From the NCBI RefSeq assembly GCF_000718985.1, contig NZ_JODL01000009.1:62001-126000 (forward strand): a DNA stretch of 64,000 nucleotides, given 5' to 3'. Shown in pieces: positions 27,029 to 35,035 of the stretch. Made by a program: the position numbers and the translations under genes. Position 1 is the first letter of the stretch. Each line of letters begins with the position of its first letter. Source of the DNA: Streptomyces megasporus (GTDB lineage Bacteria > Actinomycetota > Actinomycetes > Streptomycetales > Streptomycetaceae). The notes under the pieces are model-generated. The model ran no database searches. It saw only the letters and a list, made by a program, of their open reading frames with translations, and was not told the origin of the DNA.

Positions 27029-29082
27029 CCCCTTCCCTGCACGACGTCACCCGCGGCCGGCTGCTGTACGGCGGCGACCACAACCCCGAGCAGTGGCCCG
27101 AGGAGGTCTGGCACGAGGACGTCGCGCTGATGCGCGAGGCGGGCGTCAACCTCGTCACCGTCGGCGTCTTCTCCTGGGCCCGGATCGAACCCCGTCCCGG
27201 CGCCCGCGAGTTCGACTGGCTGGACCGCGTCCTGGACCTGCTCCACGGCGCCGGGATCGGCGTCTGCCTGGCCACCCCCACCGCCTCCCCGCCCCCCTGG
27301 ATGGGCGCCCGCCACCCCGAGACCCTGCCGCGCGACGAGACGGGCGCGACCGTCTGGTACGGCTCGCGCAACCACTTCTGCGCCTCCTCGCCCGTCTACC
27401 GTGAGTACGCCCTGCGGATCGCCGCCGACCTCGCCGACCGCTACGGCGACCACCCCGCGCTACGGCTGTGGCACGTGAACAACGAGTACGGCACCTCCTG
27501 CTGGTGCGACGAGACGGCCCGCCACTTCCGCCGCTGGCTGCGCGCCCGGTACGGCGACCTGGAGGCGCTCAACGGCGCCTGGGGGACGGCCTTCTGGAGC
27601 CAGCGCTACGACTCCTGGGAGGAGATCGTCCCGCCGCGCCGGACCCAGTACCTGGCCAACCCCACCCAGACGCTGGACTTCCGCCGCTTCACCAGCGACG
27701 CCCTGCTGGAGTGCTTCGTCGCCGAACGCGACGCCCTGGCCGAGCGCACCCCGCACGTCCCCGTCACCACCAACTTCATGCCGCTGTTCGTGGGCCAGGA
27801 CGGCTGGACGTGGGCGGAGCACCAGGACGTGGTCTCCGTCGACCTCTACCCCGACCCCGCCGACCCCGACGGTCCGGACGGCGCCGCCCTGGGCGCCCTG
27901 GTGCAGGACCTCACCCGCTCCCAGGCGCGCGGGCCGTGGCTGCTGATGGAACAGGCCGCCGGCGCCGTCAACTGGCGCGGTGTCAACCGCCCCAAGCCCG
28001 AGGGGCTGATGCGCCTGTGGTCGTTGCAGGCCGTGGCGCGCGGCGCGGACGGGATCTGCTTCTTCCAGTGGCGTCAGTCCCGTCAGGGCAGCGAGAAGTT
28101 CCACTCCGCGATGCTCCCCCACGCCGGGAGGCGGAGCCGCCTCTTCGGGCGGGTTCGCGGACTGGGCGCCGAACTGGGTGCGTTGAGCGAGGTCACGGGT
28201 GCCTCCGTGCCCGCCGGGACTGCCGTCCTCCACGACTGGAACGCCTGGTGGGCCGGCCTCCAGCAGGGCCGCCCCTCGGACCGCCTGACCCACACCGGGC
28301 CGCTGCGCGCCTGGCACCGCGCCCTGTGGGAGCGGAACCTGACCTGCGACCTGGCCCGTCCCGAGGCGGACCTGAGCGGCTACGCGCTCGTCGCCGCACC
28401 CCACCTGTACCTGCTCACCGACGAGGCCCTGGACAACCTCGCCGCCTACGTCCACGGCGGCGGCACCCTGGTGTGCGGCTTCTTCACCGGCGTCGCCGAC
28501 GCCGACGACCGGATACGCGAGGGCGGCATGGACGCCCGGCTGCGCGAGGTGCTGGGCATCGACCTCGTCCACGAGTGGTGGCCGATGGCCGAGGGCGAGA
28601 CCCAACACCTCACCCTCCACCCGGCCGCCGGAATCTCCGGAGCCGCCGGGCCCGCCACCGCCGACCTGTGGCGCGAGGACGTCGAGACGGCCGGCGCCGA
28701 GGCCGTGGCCTCCTACCGGGGCGGCGAACTCGACGGCCGCCCCGCCGTCACCCGCCACACCTTCGGCGCGGGCACCGCCTGGTACCTGACCACCCTCCCC
28801 GACCCCGACACGCTGCGCGCCCTGCTGGGACGCGCGGCCCACGAGGCGGGCGTACGGCCTCCGCTGCCCGATCTGCCCACGGGCGTGGAGGCCGTACGCC
28901 GCGGCGGACTGCTGTTCCTCCTCAACCACCGCCGCGAACCGGTCGCCGTCCCCCTGCGCGTCCCGGCGACCGACCTGCTCACCGGACGGCGGCACGAGCG
29001 AGGCGTCCCGCTCGACCGACACGGCGTCGCCGTCCTGCGCGAGGAGCCGCCCGCGCGGGAGGGACTGCGGGAGGGACGCTGA
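27025..29082 (+). CDS. GH42 beta-galactosidase
   Basis: 685-residue glycoside hydrolase family 42 enzyme that removes terminal beta-D-galactose. The barrel domain starts with LLYGGDHNPEQWPEEVWHEDVALMREAGVNLVTVGVFSWA. The acid/base is Glu154 in HVNNEYG and the nucleophile Glu309 in LLMEQAAG. A trimerisation/amidotransferase-like second domain begins around residue 385 and a small beta domain ends the chain. There is no signal peptide, so it acts in the cytoplasm. GTG 27025 has GGAGG at 27014-27018. It is transcribed with the importer, suggesting a galactose-bearing imported oligosaccharide. Confidence 0.92.
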   Translation: MTPSLHDVTRGRLLYGGDHNPEQWPEEVWHEDVALMREAGVNLVTVGVFSWARIEPRPGAREFDWLDRVLDLLHGAGIGVCLATPTASPPPWMGARHPETLPRDETGATVWYGSRNHFCASSPVYREYALRIAADLADRYGDHPALRLWHVNNEYGTSCWCDETARHFRRWLRARYGDLEALNGAWGTAFWSQRYDSWEEIVPPRRTQYLANPTQTLDFRRFTSDALLECFVAERDALAERTPHVPVTTNFMPLFVGQDGWTWAEHQDVVSVDLYPDPADPDGPDGAALGALVQDLTRSQARGPWLLMEQAAGAVNWRGVNRPKPEGLMRLWSLQAVARGADGICFFQWRQSRQGSEKFHSAMLPHAGRRSRLFGRVRGLGAELGALSEVTGASVPAGTAVLHDWNAWWAGLQQGRPSDRLTHTGPLRAWHRALWERNLTCDLARPEADLSGYALVAAPHLYLLTDEALDNLAAYVHGGGTLVCGFFTGVADADDRIREGGMDARLREVLGIDLVHEWWPMAEGETQHLTLHPAAGISGAAGPATADLWREDVETAGAEAVASYRGGELDGRPAVTRHTFGAGTAWYLTTLPDPDTLRALLGRAAHEAGVRPPLPDLPTGVEAVRRGGLLFLLNHRREPVAVPLRVPATDLLTGRRHERGVPLDRHGVAVLREEPPAREGLREGR

Positions 29083-29123
29083 CACCCGTCCCCACCGGAT
29101 GCCGCGTCCCGCGCCCGCGAGGA

Positions 29124-29149
29124 CACGGACGGCGCCGGCGCCGCCCGTG
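29124..29149. terminator. Palindrome between convergent GH42 and GH31 genes
   Basis: 26-base near-perfect palindrome with one mismatched pair (arms beginning CACGGACGGCGCC) in the 79-base gap between two converging stops; it could serve as a bidirectional terminator. Confidence 0.5.
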
Positions 29150-29161
29150 CCGCGCCCGCCG

Positions 29162-31210
29162 TCAGCCCTCCCGGACCGGCAGCTCGGCGCCGTCCCGCAG
29201 GAACAGCGGGATCCGCTCCAGCGGCGCCGGCACGGTGACGGGCCCGCCCCCGGGGTACGCCTCGCCCGTCCAGGCGTCCGTCCACTCCGCGCCCGCCGGC
29301 AGGTGGACGGTGCGCTCCCGGGCGCCCATCTCCAGCACGGGCGCCACCAGCAGGTCGGGGCCGAGCAGGAAGGCGTCGGCGACGTCCCAGGCGTCCGCGT
29401 CGTCGGGGAACTCCAGGAACAGCGGTCGCATCGGCGGCAGCCCCTCGGTGTGGGCGGTGCGCATCTGCTCCAGCAGGTACGGCTTGAGGCGTTCGCGCAA
29501 CCGCAGGTAGGCGGCCATGACCTCGCCGGCCTCCTCGCCGTAGGACCACACCTCGTTGGGGCCGCCCGTCATCCCCGGACCCAGCGGCATGCCCGGCTCG
29601 CGGAAGCCGTGCAGCCGCATCAGCGGGGAGAGCGCCCCGAACTGGAACCAGCGCACCATCACCTCGCGGTACGCCGGGTCGTCCGGGTCGCCGCCGTGGA
29701 AACCGCCGATGTCGGTGTTCCACCAGGGGATGCCCGACAGCGCGGTGTTGAGCCCGGCCGCGATCTGGCGGCGCAGGGTGGCGAAGTCGGTGCCGATGTC
29801 GCCCGACCACAGGGCCGCGCCGTACCGCTGGGACCCGGCCCAGGCCGAGCGGTTGAGCGTGATGATCTCCGTGACGCCCTCGGCGGCCAGACCGTCGTGG
29901 ACGGTGCGGGCGTTCTCGCGGGGATAGAGGTTGGCCACCTCCAGGCCGGGCCCGGCGTGGTAGCGCAGGTTGGCGGAGAAGCCCGGCTTCAGCTCCGGCT
30001 CCCCGGCGTCCAGCCAGAAGGCCGTGATGCCGTGCGCCACGTAGTTCTCCCGGATACGGGACCACACGAAGTCGCGGGCGTCGGGGTTGGTGGCGTCGTA
30101 GAAGGCGACCTGGACCGGTTCGGAGACCCCCTTGTCCGGCCAGTCGGCGTGCGCCAGCGGCCCGTACTCGGTGCCGATGAACAGCCCCTGGTGCTCCATC
30201 GGCCGGTGGTTCTCGCTCAGCGGCGAGACGGAGGGCCACACCGAGACCACCAGCTTGACGCCCAGCTCCTCCAACTCCCTCACCATGGCGGCCGGGTCGG
30301 GCCACTCGGCGGGGTCGAACCGCCACTCGCCCAGGTGCGTCCAGTGGAAGAAGTCGCAGACGATCGCGGAGATCGGCAGGTCCCGCTTGCGGTACTCGCG
30401 GGCCACCGACAGCAGTTCCTCCTGGGTGCGGTAGCGCAGTTTGCACTGCCAGAACCCGGCCGCCCACTCCGGCAGCATCGGAGTGCGGCCGGTGGCGGCG
30501 GAGTAGCGGCGCTGGGCGTCGGCCGGGTGCCCGGCGGTGATCCAGTAGTCGATCTGGCGGGCGGAGTCGGCGACCCAGCGGGTGCCGTTGTGCGCCAGCT
30601 CCACCCGACCGACGGCCGGGTTGTTCCACAGCAGGGTGTAGCCGCGGGACGAGGTCAGGACGGGGATGGACACCTCGGCGTTGCGCTGGACGAGGTCGAT
30701 CACCGTGCCCTTCTGGTCCAGCAGGCCGTGCTGGTGCTGGCCCAGTCCGTACAGCCGCTCGCCCTCGTACGCCGCGAAGCGCTGTTCCAGACGGTGGTAG
30801 CCGTTGCCGGTGGCGGTGTGGAGCCGGGAGCCGGGCCACCAGAAGTGGGCGCGGTCCTCCGCCAGCAGCTCGGAGCCGTCCTCGGTGCGCAGGAAGCGGA
30901 GCATGCCGTCGGCGCTGACGACGGCGGTGATCGCGCCGCAGGTCACCAGGGCGTACCCGGTCTCGATCCGGATCTCGGCTCCCTCGGCGGGCGGCGGTTC
31001 CTCCAGCAGCGCGCCCGGCAGACGGTCGAGGACGGGACCGCCCAGCCGGGACCGGACCCGGACGGCGTCCGGACCCCAGGGCTCCAGCCGCAGGGTCTCC
31101 TGCCGTCCCCTCCACTCCAGCGCGCCGTCGCGGGTGGAGAAGGTGCCGTGGGTGGGGGAGGGCTGGGCGAGGGACGACGGCGGAGGGGAGAAGAGGGAGG
31201 GTGTGGACAC
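29162..31210 (-). CDS. GH31 alpha-glycosidase, probably alpha-xylosidase
   Basis: 682-residue glycoside hydrolase family 31 enzyme without a signal peptide. The nucleophile is Asp401 in AFWLDAGEPE and the acid/base Asp471 in ALWSGDIGTDF. Further conserved segments are GFWQCKLRYRTQEELLSVAREYRKRDLPISAIVCD, IPWWNTDIGGFHGG and the C-terminal DAWTGEAYPGG. The WLDxxEPE-type nucleophile motif is common in GH31 enzymes annotated as alpha-xylosidases, though alpha-glucosidase cannot be excluded. GTG 31210 has GGAG upstream. It lies 43 bases after the lacI-type gene on the same strand, so regulator and enzyme probably share a transcript. Alpha-xylosidase with beta-galactosidase and beta-glucosidase would suit xyloglucan oligomers. 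Confidence 0.88.
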   Translation of the reverse strand: MSTPSLFSPPPSSLAQPSPTHGTFSTRDGALEWRGRQETLRLEPWGPDAVRVRSRLGGPVLDRLPGALLEEPPPAEGAEIRIETGYALVTCGAITAVVSADGMLRFLRTEDGSELLAEDRAHFWWPGSRLHTATGNGYHRLEQRFAAYEGERLYGLGQHQHGLLDQKGTVIDLVQRNAEVSIPVLTSSRGYTLLWNNPAVGRVELAHNGTRWVADSARQIDYWITAGHPADAQRRYSAATGRTPMLPEWAAGFWQCKLRYRTQEELLSVAREYRKRDLPISAIVCDFFHWTHLGEWRFDPAEWPDPAAMVRELEELGVKLVVSVWPSVSPLSENHRPMEHQGLFIGTEYGPLAHADWPDKGVSEPVQVAFYDATNPDARDFVWSRIRENYVAHGITAFWLDAGEPELKPGFSANLRYHAGPGLEVANLYPRENARTVHDGLAAEGVTEIITLNRSAWAGSQRYGAALWSGDIGTDFATLRRQIAAGLNTALSGIPWWNTDIGGFHGGDPDDPAYREVMVRWFQFGALSPLMRLHGFREPGMPLGPGMTGGPNEVWSYGEEAGEVMAAYLRLRERLKPYLLEQMRTAHTEGLPPMRPLFLEFPDDADAWDVADAFLLGPDLLVAPVLEMGARERTVHLPAGAEWTDAWTGEAYPGGGPVTVPAPLERIPLFLRDGAELPVREG

Positions 31211-31253
31211 GGTGCTCCTGGGGCTCGTCGGCGGAGGTGTCGGTCGGGACGTG

Positions 31254-32267
31254 TCAGCGGGGGACGGGGGCGGGGCCCGAACTGGCCCGTACGGTCAGCC
31301 GGGGCGGCAGCAGGTCGAGCAGGTCGTCCTTCTCGCCGCGCGCCTTGGCCATCACCAGCTCGACCGCCCGCCGCCCCATCTCGTGGGCGGGGATGGCCAC
31401 GGAGGTCAGGCGCACGGACGCCTGGACGGCCACCTGGTCGGGGCAGATGGCGACCACCGAGACGTCCTCGGGGACGGCCTTGCCCAGTTGGCGCAGCAGG
31501 CTGAGCAGCGGGTCGATGACGGCCTCGTTCTGCACGATGAAGGCGGTGGTGTCCGGGCGTTCGTCGAGGATTCGGGAGAGCGTCCCGGCCATCGCCGCGT
31601 AGCTGCCCTCACAGGGCCGGTGCAGCAGCCGCACCCCCAACTCGGCGGCGCGGGCGCGCAGTCCGTCCCGGGTTCGCTCGGCGAAGCCGGTGTGGCGCTC
31701 GTAGACGGCGGCGGCCTCGCCGACCACCGCGATGTCGCGGTGGCCCAGCTCGGCCAGGTGTTCCACGCACAGCGCGCCGGTGGCGGTGAAGTCCAGGTCG
31801 ACGCAGGTGAGCCCGCCGGGGTCGGCGGGAATGCCGATCAGGACGGCGGGGCGTTCGGATTCGCGCAGCAGCGGCAGCCGGGCGTCGTCCAGCTCGACGT
31901 CCATCAGGATCATGGCGTCGGCCAGTCCGCTGCCCACCACCCGGCGTACGGCGGCGGGCCCCTCCTCACCGGTCAGCAGCAGGACGTCGTGGTCGTGGGC
32001 GCGGGCGGTGGTGGCGACCGCCAGCGCGATCTCCATCATCACCGGCATGTACATGTCGGTGCGGAGCGGCATCATCAGCGCGATGATGTTCGACTTGCTG
32101 CTGGCCAGTGCCCGCGCGCCGGCGTTGGGGTGGTAGCCCAGTTCGCGGATGCTCTGCTCCACGCGCTCCCGGGTGGCGGCGGAGATGGAACGCTTGCCGC
32201 TGAGGACGTAGCTCACGGTGCTGGCGGAGACTCCGGCATGCCGGGCGACCTCGGCGAGAGTGACCAT
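31254..32267 (-). CDS. LacI-family transcriptional repressor
   Basis: 337-residue regulator. The N-terminal helix-turn-helix is VTLAEVARHAGVSASTVSYVLSGKRSISAATRERV (residues 2-36), followed by the hinge YHPNAGARALASSKSNIIAL. A periplasmic-binding-protein-like sugar-sensing domain fills the rest (LADAMILMDVELDD, VCVDLDFTATGALCVEHLAELGHRDIAVVG-like core). ATG 32267 has GGAGAG upstream; the longer reading lacks a site. Two TCGAAGCGCTTCGA-like palindromes lie upstream and two more control the GH3/importer genes, so it is very probably the local repressor, released by a sugar from the imported oligosaccharide. It heads a two-gene unit with GH31. Confidence 0.9.
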   Translation of the reverse strand: MVTLAEVARHAGVSASTVSYVLSGKRSISAATRERVEQSIRELGYHPNAGARALASSKSNIIALMMPLRTDMYMPVMMEIALAVATTARAHDHDVLLLTGEEGPAAVRRVVGSGLADAMILMDVELDDARLPLLRESERPAVLIGIPADPGGLTCVDLDFTATGALCVEHLAELGHRDIAVVGEAAAVYERHTGFAERTRDGLRARAAELGVRLLHRPCEGSYAAMAGTLSRILDERPDTTAFIVQNEAVIDPLLSLLRQLGKAVPEDVSVVAICPDQVAVQASVRLTSVAIPAHEMGRRAVELVMAKARGEKDDLLDLLPPRLTVRASSGPAPVPR

Positions 32268-32298
32268 GGGCTCTCCAGGGTGGTGCGGGAAGCGGCAG

Positions 32299-32312
32299 GT
32301 GAAGCGCTTCGA
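32299..32312. promoter_or_regulatory. LacI-type operator 3
   Basis: GTGAAGCGCTTCGA, 12 of 14 positions of the TCGAAGCGCTTCGA palindrome, 32 bases before the lacI-type start; consistent with autoregulation. Confidence 0.75.
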
Positions 32313-32378
32313 CAAAGAATCTGCGGACCGACCCTAGACCGGAGCCGACTGACTGTCCAGAGACTCCGCACAGGGTTA

Positions 32379-32392
32379 TCGAAGCGCTTCAA
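32379..32392. promoter_or_regulatory. LacI-type operator 4
   Basis: TCGAAGCGCTTCAA, 13 of 14 positions of the palindrome, 80 bases from operator 3 and about 108 bases before the divergent acyl-CoA dehydrogenase gene. With operator 3 it could allow looping. Confidence 0.75.
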
Positions 32393-32428
32393 CTGGAAGG
32401 GCGCCCCGTGGTGTACAGCGCGTGAAAT

Positions 32429-32441
32429 CCGTTAAATACGG
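32429..32441 (+). promoter_or_regulatory. A/T-rich dyad before the acyl-CoA dehydrogenase gene
   Basis: CCGTTAAATACGG, a CCGT/ACGG dyad around TAAAT, within a roughly 50-base A/T-rich patch (32421-32470) rare in this sequence. It is followed by TATGAAAT. A plausible promoter or operator for the downstream gene. Confidence 0.4.
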
Positions 32442-32499
32442 TATGAAATGGGTACATACGCTCGGGTAACACCCGTCGGTAGTGCGAGGTGAGCCCGCG

Positions 32500-34416
32500 A
32501 TGACCGTCTCCGAACGCGAAGCACGGCAGGTGGCCGAGGCCGCGAGGGAGCGCCACTGGCGCAAACCGAGCTTCGCCAGAGAACTCTTCCTCGGCCGCTT
32601 CCGCCTCGATCTGGTCCACCCCCACCCCCGACCGGCGGACGAGGACGTCCGGCGCGGCGAGGAGTTCCTCGCCCGACTGCGGGAGTTCTGCGAGACCTCG
32701 GTGGACGGCCGCCTCATCGAACGCGAGGGACGCATTCCCGACGAGGTGATCAAGGGCCTGAAGTCCATCGGCGCGTTCGGCATGAAGATCGACCCGGAGT
32801 ACGGCGGCCTGGGCCTGAGCCAACTCCACTACAACAAGGCGCTGGCCCTGGTCGCCTCGGCCGCCCCCGCCATCGGAGCGCTGCTCTCGGCCCACCAGTC
32901 CATCGGCGTTCCCCAGCCGCTGAGGCTCTTCGGCACCGAGGAACAGAGGAGGGCCTTCCTGCCGCGCTGTGCCGGAGGCGACATCTCGGCGTTCCTGCTC
33001 ACCGAGCCCGACGTCGGCTCCGATCCGGCCCGGCTGGCCACCACCGCCGTGCCCGACGGCGACGACTACGTCCTGGACGGCGTGAAGCTGTGGACCACCA
33101 ACGGCGTCGTCGCCGACCTCCTCGTCGTCATGGCGCGCGTGCCGGAGTCCGAGGGGCACCCCGGCGGCATCACCGCCTTCGTCGTCGAGGCCGGCTCCGA
33201 GGGCATCACCGTGGAGAACCGCAACGCCTTCATGGGACTGCGCGGCATCGAGAACGGCGTCACCCGCTTCCACCGCGTCCGCGTACCGGCCGCCCACCGG
33301 ATCGGCCCCGAGGGCGCCGGGCTCAAGATCGCGCTGACCACCCTCAACACCGGCCGCCTCTCCCTGCCCGCGATGTGCGCCGGGGCGGGCAAGTGGTGCC
33401 TGAAGATCGCCCGCGAGTGGTCCGCGGCCCGCGAGCAGTGGGGCAAGCCGATCGCCCGCCACGAGGCCGTCGGCACCAAGATCTCCTTCATCGCCGCGAC
33501 CACCTTCGCCCTGGAGGCCGTCCTCGACCTGTCCTCCCAGATGGCCGACGACGACCGCAACGACATCCGCATCGAGGCCGCCCTCGCCAAGCTCTACGGC
33601 TCGGAGATGGCCTGGCGGATGGCCGACGAACTGGTCCAGATCCGCGGCGGACGCGGCTTCGAGACCGCCGACTCCCTCGCCGCCCGGGGAGAGCGCGGCG
33701 TACCGGCCGAACAGATGTTGCGCGACCTGCGCATCAACCGCATCTTCGAGGGCTCGACCGAGATCATGCACCTGCTCATCGCCCGGGAGGCCGTCGACGC
33801 CCACCTGTCGGTCGCGGGCGACCTGATCGACCCCGACACGACGCTCACCGACAAGGGGAAGGCGGCCGTCCGCGCCGGCGGCTTCTACGCCCGCTGGCTG
33901 CCGAAGCTGGTCGTGGGCCCCGGCCGACTCCCCGGCGCCTACCGGGAGTTCCACCCGGCCGGCCACCCCGACCTGGCCGACCACCTGCGCCACGTCGAAC
34001 GCTCCTGTCGCCGGCTGGCCCGCGCCACCTTCCTCGGCATGTCCCGCTGGCAGGGGAAGCTGGAGGCCAAGCAGGGCTTCCTGGGCAGGATCGTGGACAT
34101 CGGCGCCGAACTGTTCGCCATGAGCGCGGCCTGCGTCCGGGCCGAGATGCTCCGTTCCGAGGGTGACAACGGCCGCGCCGCCTACCAACTCGCCGACGCC
34201 TTCTGCCGCCAGGCGCGCATCCGCGTCGAGGAACTCTTCGACCGGCTGTGGACCAACACCGACGACGTCGACCGCAAGGTCGTCCGCGGCGTGCTGGGCG
34301 GTGTCTACACCTGGCTGGAGGAGGGCGTCATCGACCCCTCCACCCCCGGCCCCTGGATCGCGGACACCACCCCCGGCGCGTCCACCAGGCCGGACGTCCA
34401 CCGCACCATCGGCTGA
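32500..34416 (+). CDS. Acyl-CoA dehydrogenase, large (VLCAD-like) type
   Basis: 638-residue flavoenzyme expected to form trans-2-enoyl-CoA from fatty acyl-CoA in beta-oxidation. Recognisable elements are the N-terminal helical domain (FGMKIDPEYGGLGLSQLHYNKALALVA), the FAD/substrate segment FLLTEPDVGSDPARL, the beta-domain (GVKLWTTNG), and the C-terminal helical domain with QWGKPIARHEAVGTKI and VQIRGGRGFETADSLA. A C-terminal extension of about 200 residues makes it much longer than medium-chain enzymes, as in VLCAD/ACAD9. ATG 32500 has GAGGTGAG at 32486-32493. It is divergent from the sugar repressor gene; no functional link to that island is obvious. Confidence 0.88.
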   Translation: MTVSEREARQVAEAARERHWRKPSFARELFLGRFRLDLVHPHPRPADEDVRRGEEFLARLREFCETSVDGRLIEREGRIPDEVIKGLKSIGAFGMKIDPEYGGLGLSQLHYNKALALVASAAPAIGALLSAHQSIGVPQPLRLFGTEEQRRAFLPRCAGGDISAFLLTEPDVGSDPARLATTAVPDGDDYVLDGVKLWTTNGVVADLLVVMARVPESEGHPGGITAFVVEAGSEGITVENRNAFMGLRGIENGVTRFHRVRVPAAHRIGPEGAGLKIALTTLNTGRLSLPAMCAGAGKWCLKIAREWSAAREQWGKPIARHEAVGTKISFIAATTFALEAVLDLSSQMADDDRNDIRIEAALAKLYGSEMAWRMADELVQIRGGRGFETADSLAARGERGVPAEQMLRDLRINRIFEGSTEIMHLLIAREAVDAHLSVAGDLIDPDTTLTDKGKAAVRAGGFYARWLPKLVVGPGRLPGAYREFHPAGHPDLADHLRHVERSCRRLARATFLGMSRWQGKLEAKQGFLGRIVDIGAELFAMSAACVRAEMLRSEGDNGRAAYQLADAFCRQARIRVEELFDRLWTNTDDVDRKVVRGVLGGVYTWLEEGVIDPSTPGPWIADTTPGASTRPDVHRTIG

Positions 34417-34609
34417 GGTCAGGACCGGAGGCAGCCCCCGGCAGCCCCGGCGCCGCCTTTCGGGAGGCCGAAAACCGGCCATGGCCCCTTCGTACCCGGC
34501 GCGGCCATGCGGCAGGATGCCGCGTGGCCGCGTTGCTGTTCGAGGGGGCGGAGGGCCGTACGCGCAGTCGCGCGTGGCCCCGACCGAACATGTCGGCGGA
34601 GGAGGGGGA

Positions 34610-35035
34610 ATGTCGTTCGACGAGGAGTGGAACCGCCTGGTGGCGGAGGCGGGCCGCAGACGCGAGGCGCAAACGCGGCTCGCGTCGGCCAAGGGTGACG
34701 CACCGGGGGGAACCGGATTGGAGAACGCGGATTTGGGCCTGGTTGACGGGCCGGTCCGCTCAAGAGCGTCGGGCATTCGCACGGTGAACGCGGAGGCCCG
34801 TGCCAAGTCGAAACTGGCCGATGCGCAGGCGGCGGGGAAGAGCCACTCCGGTTGGCTCGTCGGAGCGGCGAGCGATGAGTGTGTGGCGGCCTGGCAGAAC
34901 CGTCTCCGCGCCCTCGGTGACCTGGTCGACGACGCGGCCGACGCCCTGACGAAGGCGATGGATCAGCAGATCAGCCAGGACCACTCCACCGCGGCCCGGC
35001 TGCGCGCGTCGGCCCGCTGGCTGGAGGGCGCCTGA
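34610..35035 (+). CDS. MSFDEEW-type, WXG100-like small protein (candidate ESX partner)
   Basis: 141-residue, mostly helical protein beginning MSFDEEWNRLVAEAGRRREAQTRLASA. This start is shared, to my recollection, by a Streptomyces family regularly encoded before WXG100-like or toxin-like proteins. A middle SGWLVGAASDECVAAWQ followed by heptad-rich helices (RLRALGDLVDDAADALTKAMDQQI) recalls ESX substrate partners. There is no signal peptide. A long GGCGGAGGAGGGGG ribosome site supports ATG 34610. The stop overlaps the next start as TGATG, giving tight coupling. I infer a chaperone/partner or co-secreted helper; biochemical function is unknown. Confidence 0.7.
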   Translation: MSFDEEWNRLVAEAGRRREAQTRLASAKGDAPGGTGLENADLGLVDGPVRSRASGIRTVNAEARAKSKLADAQAAGKSHSGWLVGAASDECVAAWQNRLRALGDLVDDAADALTKAMDQQISQDHSTAARLRASARWLEGA

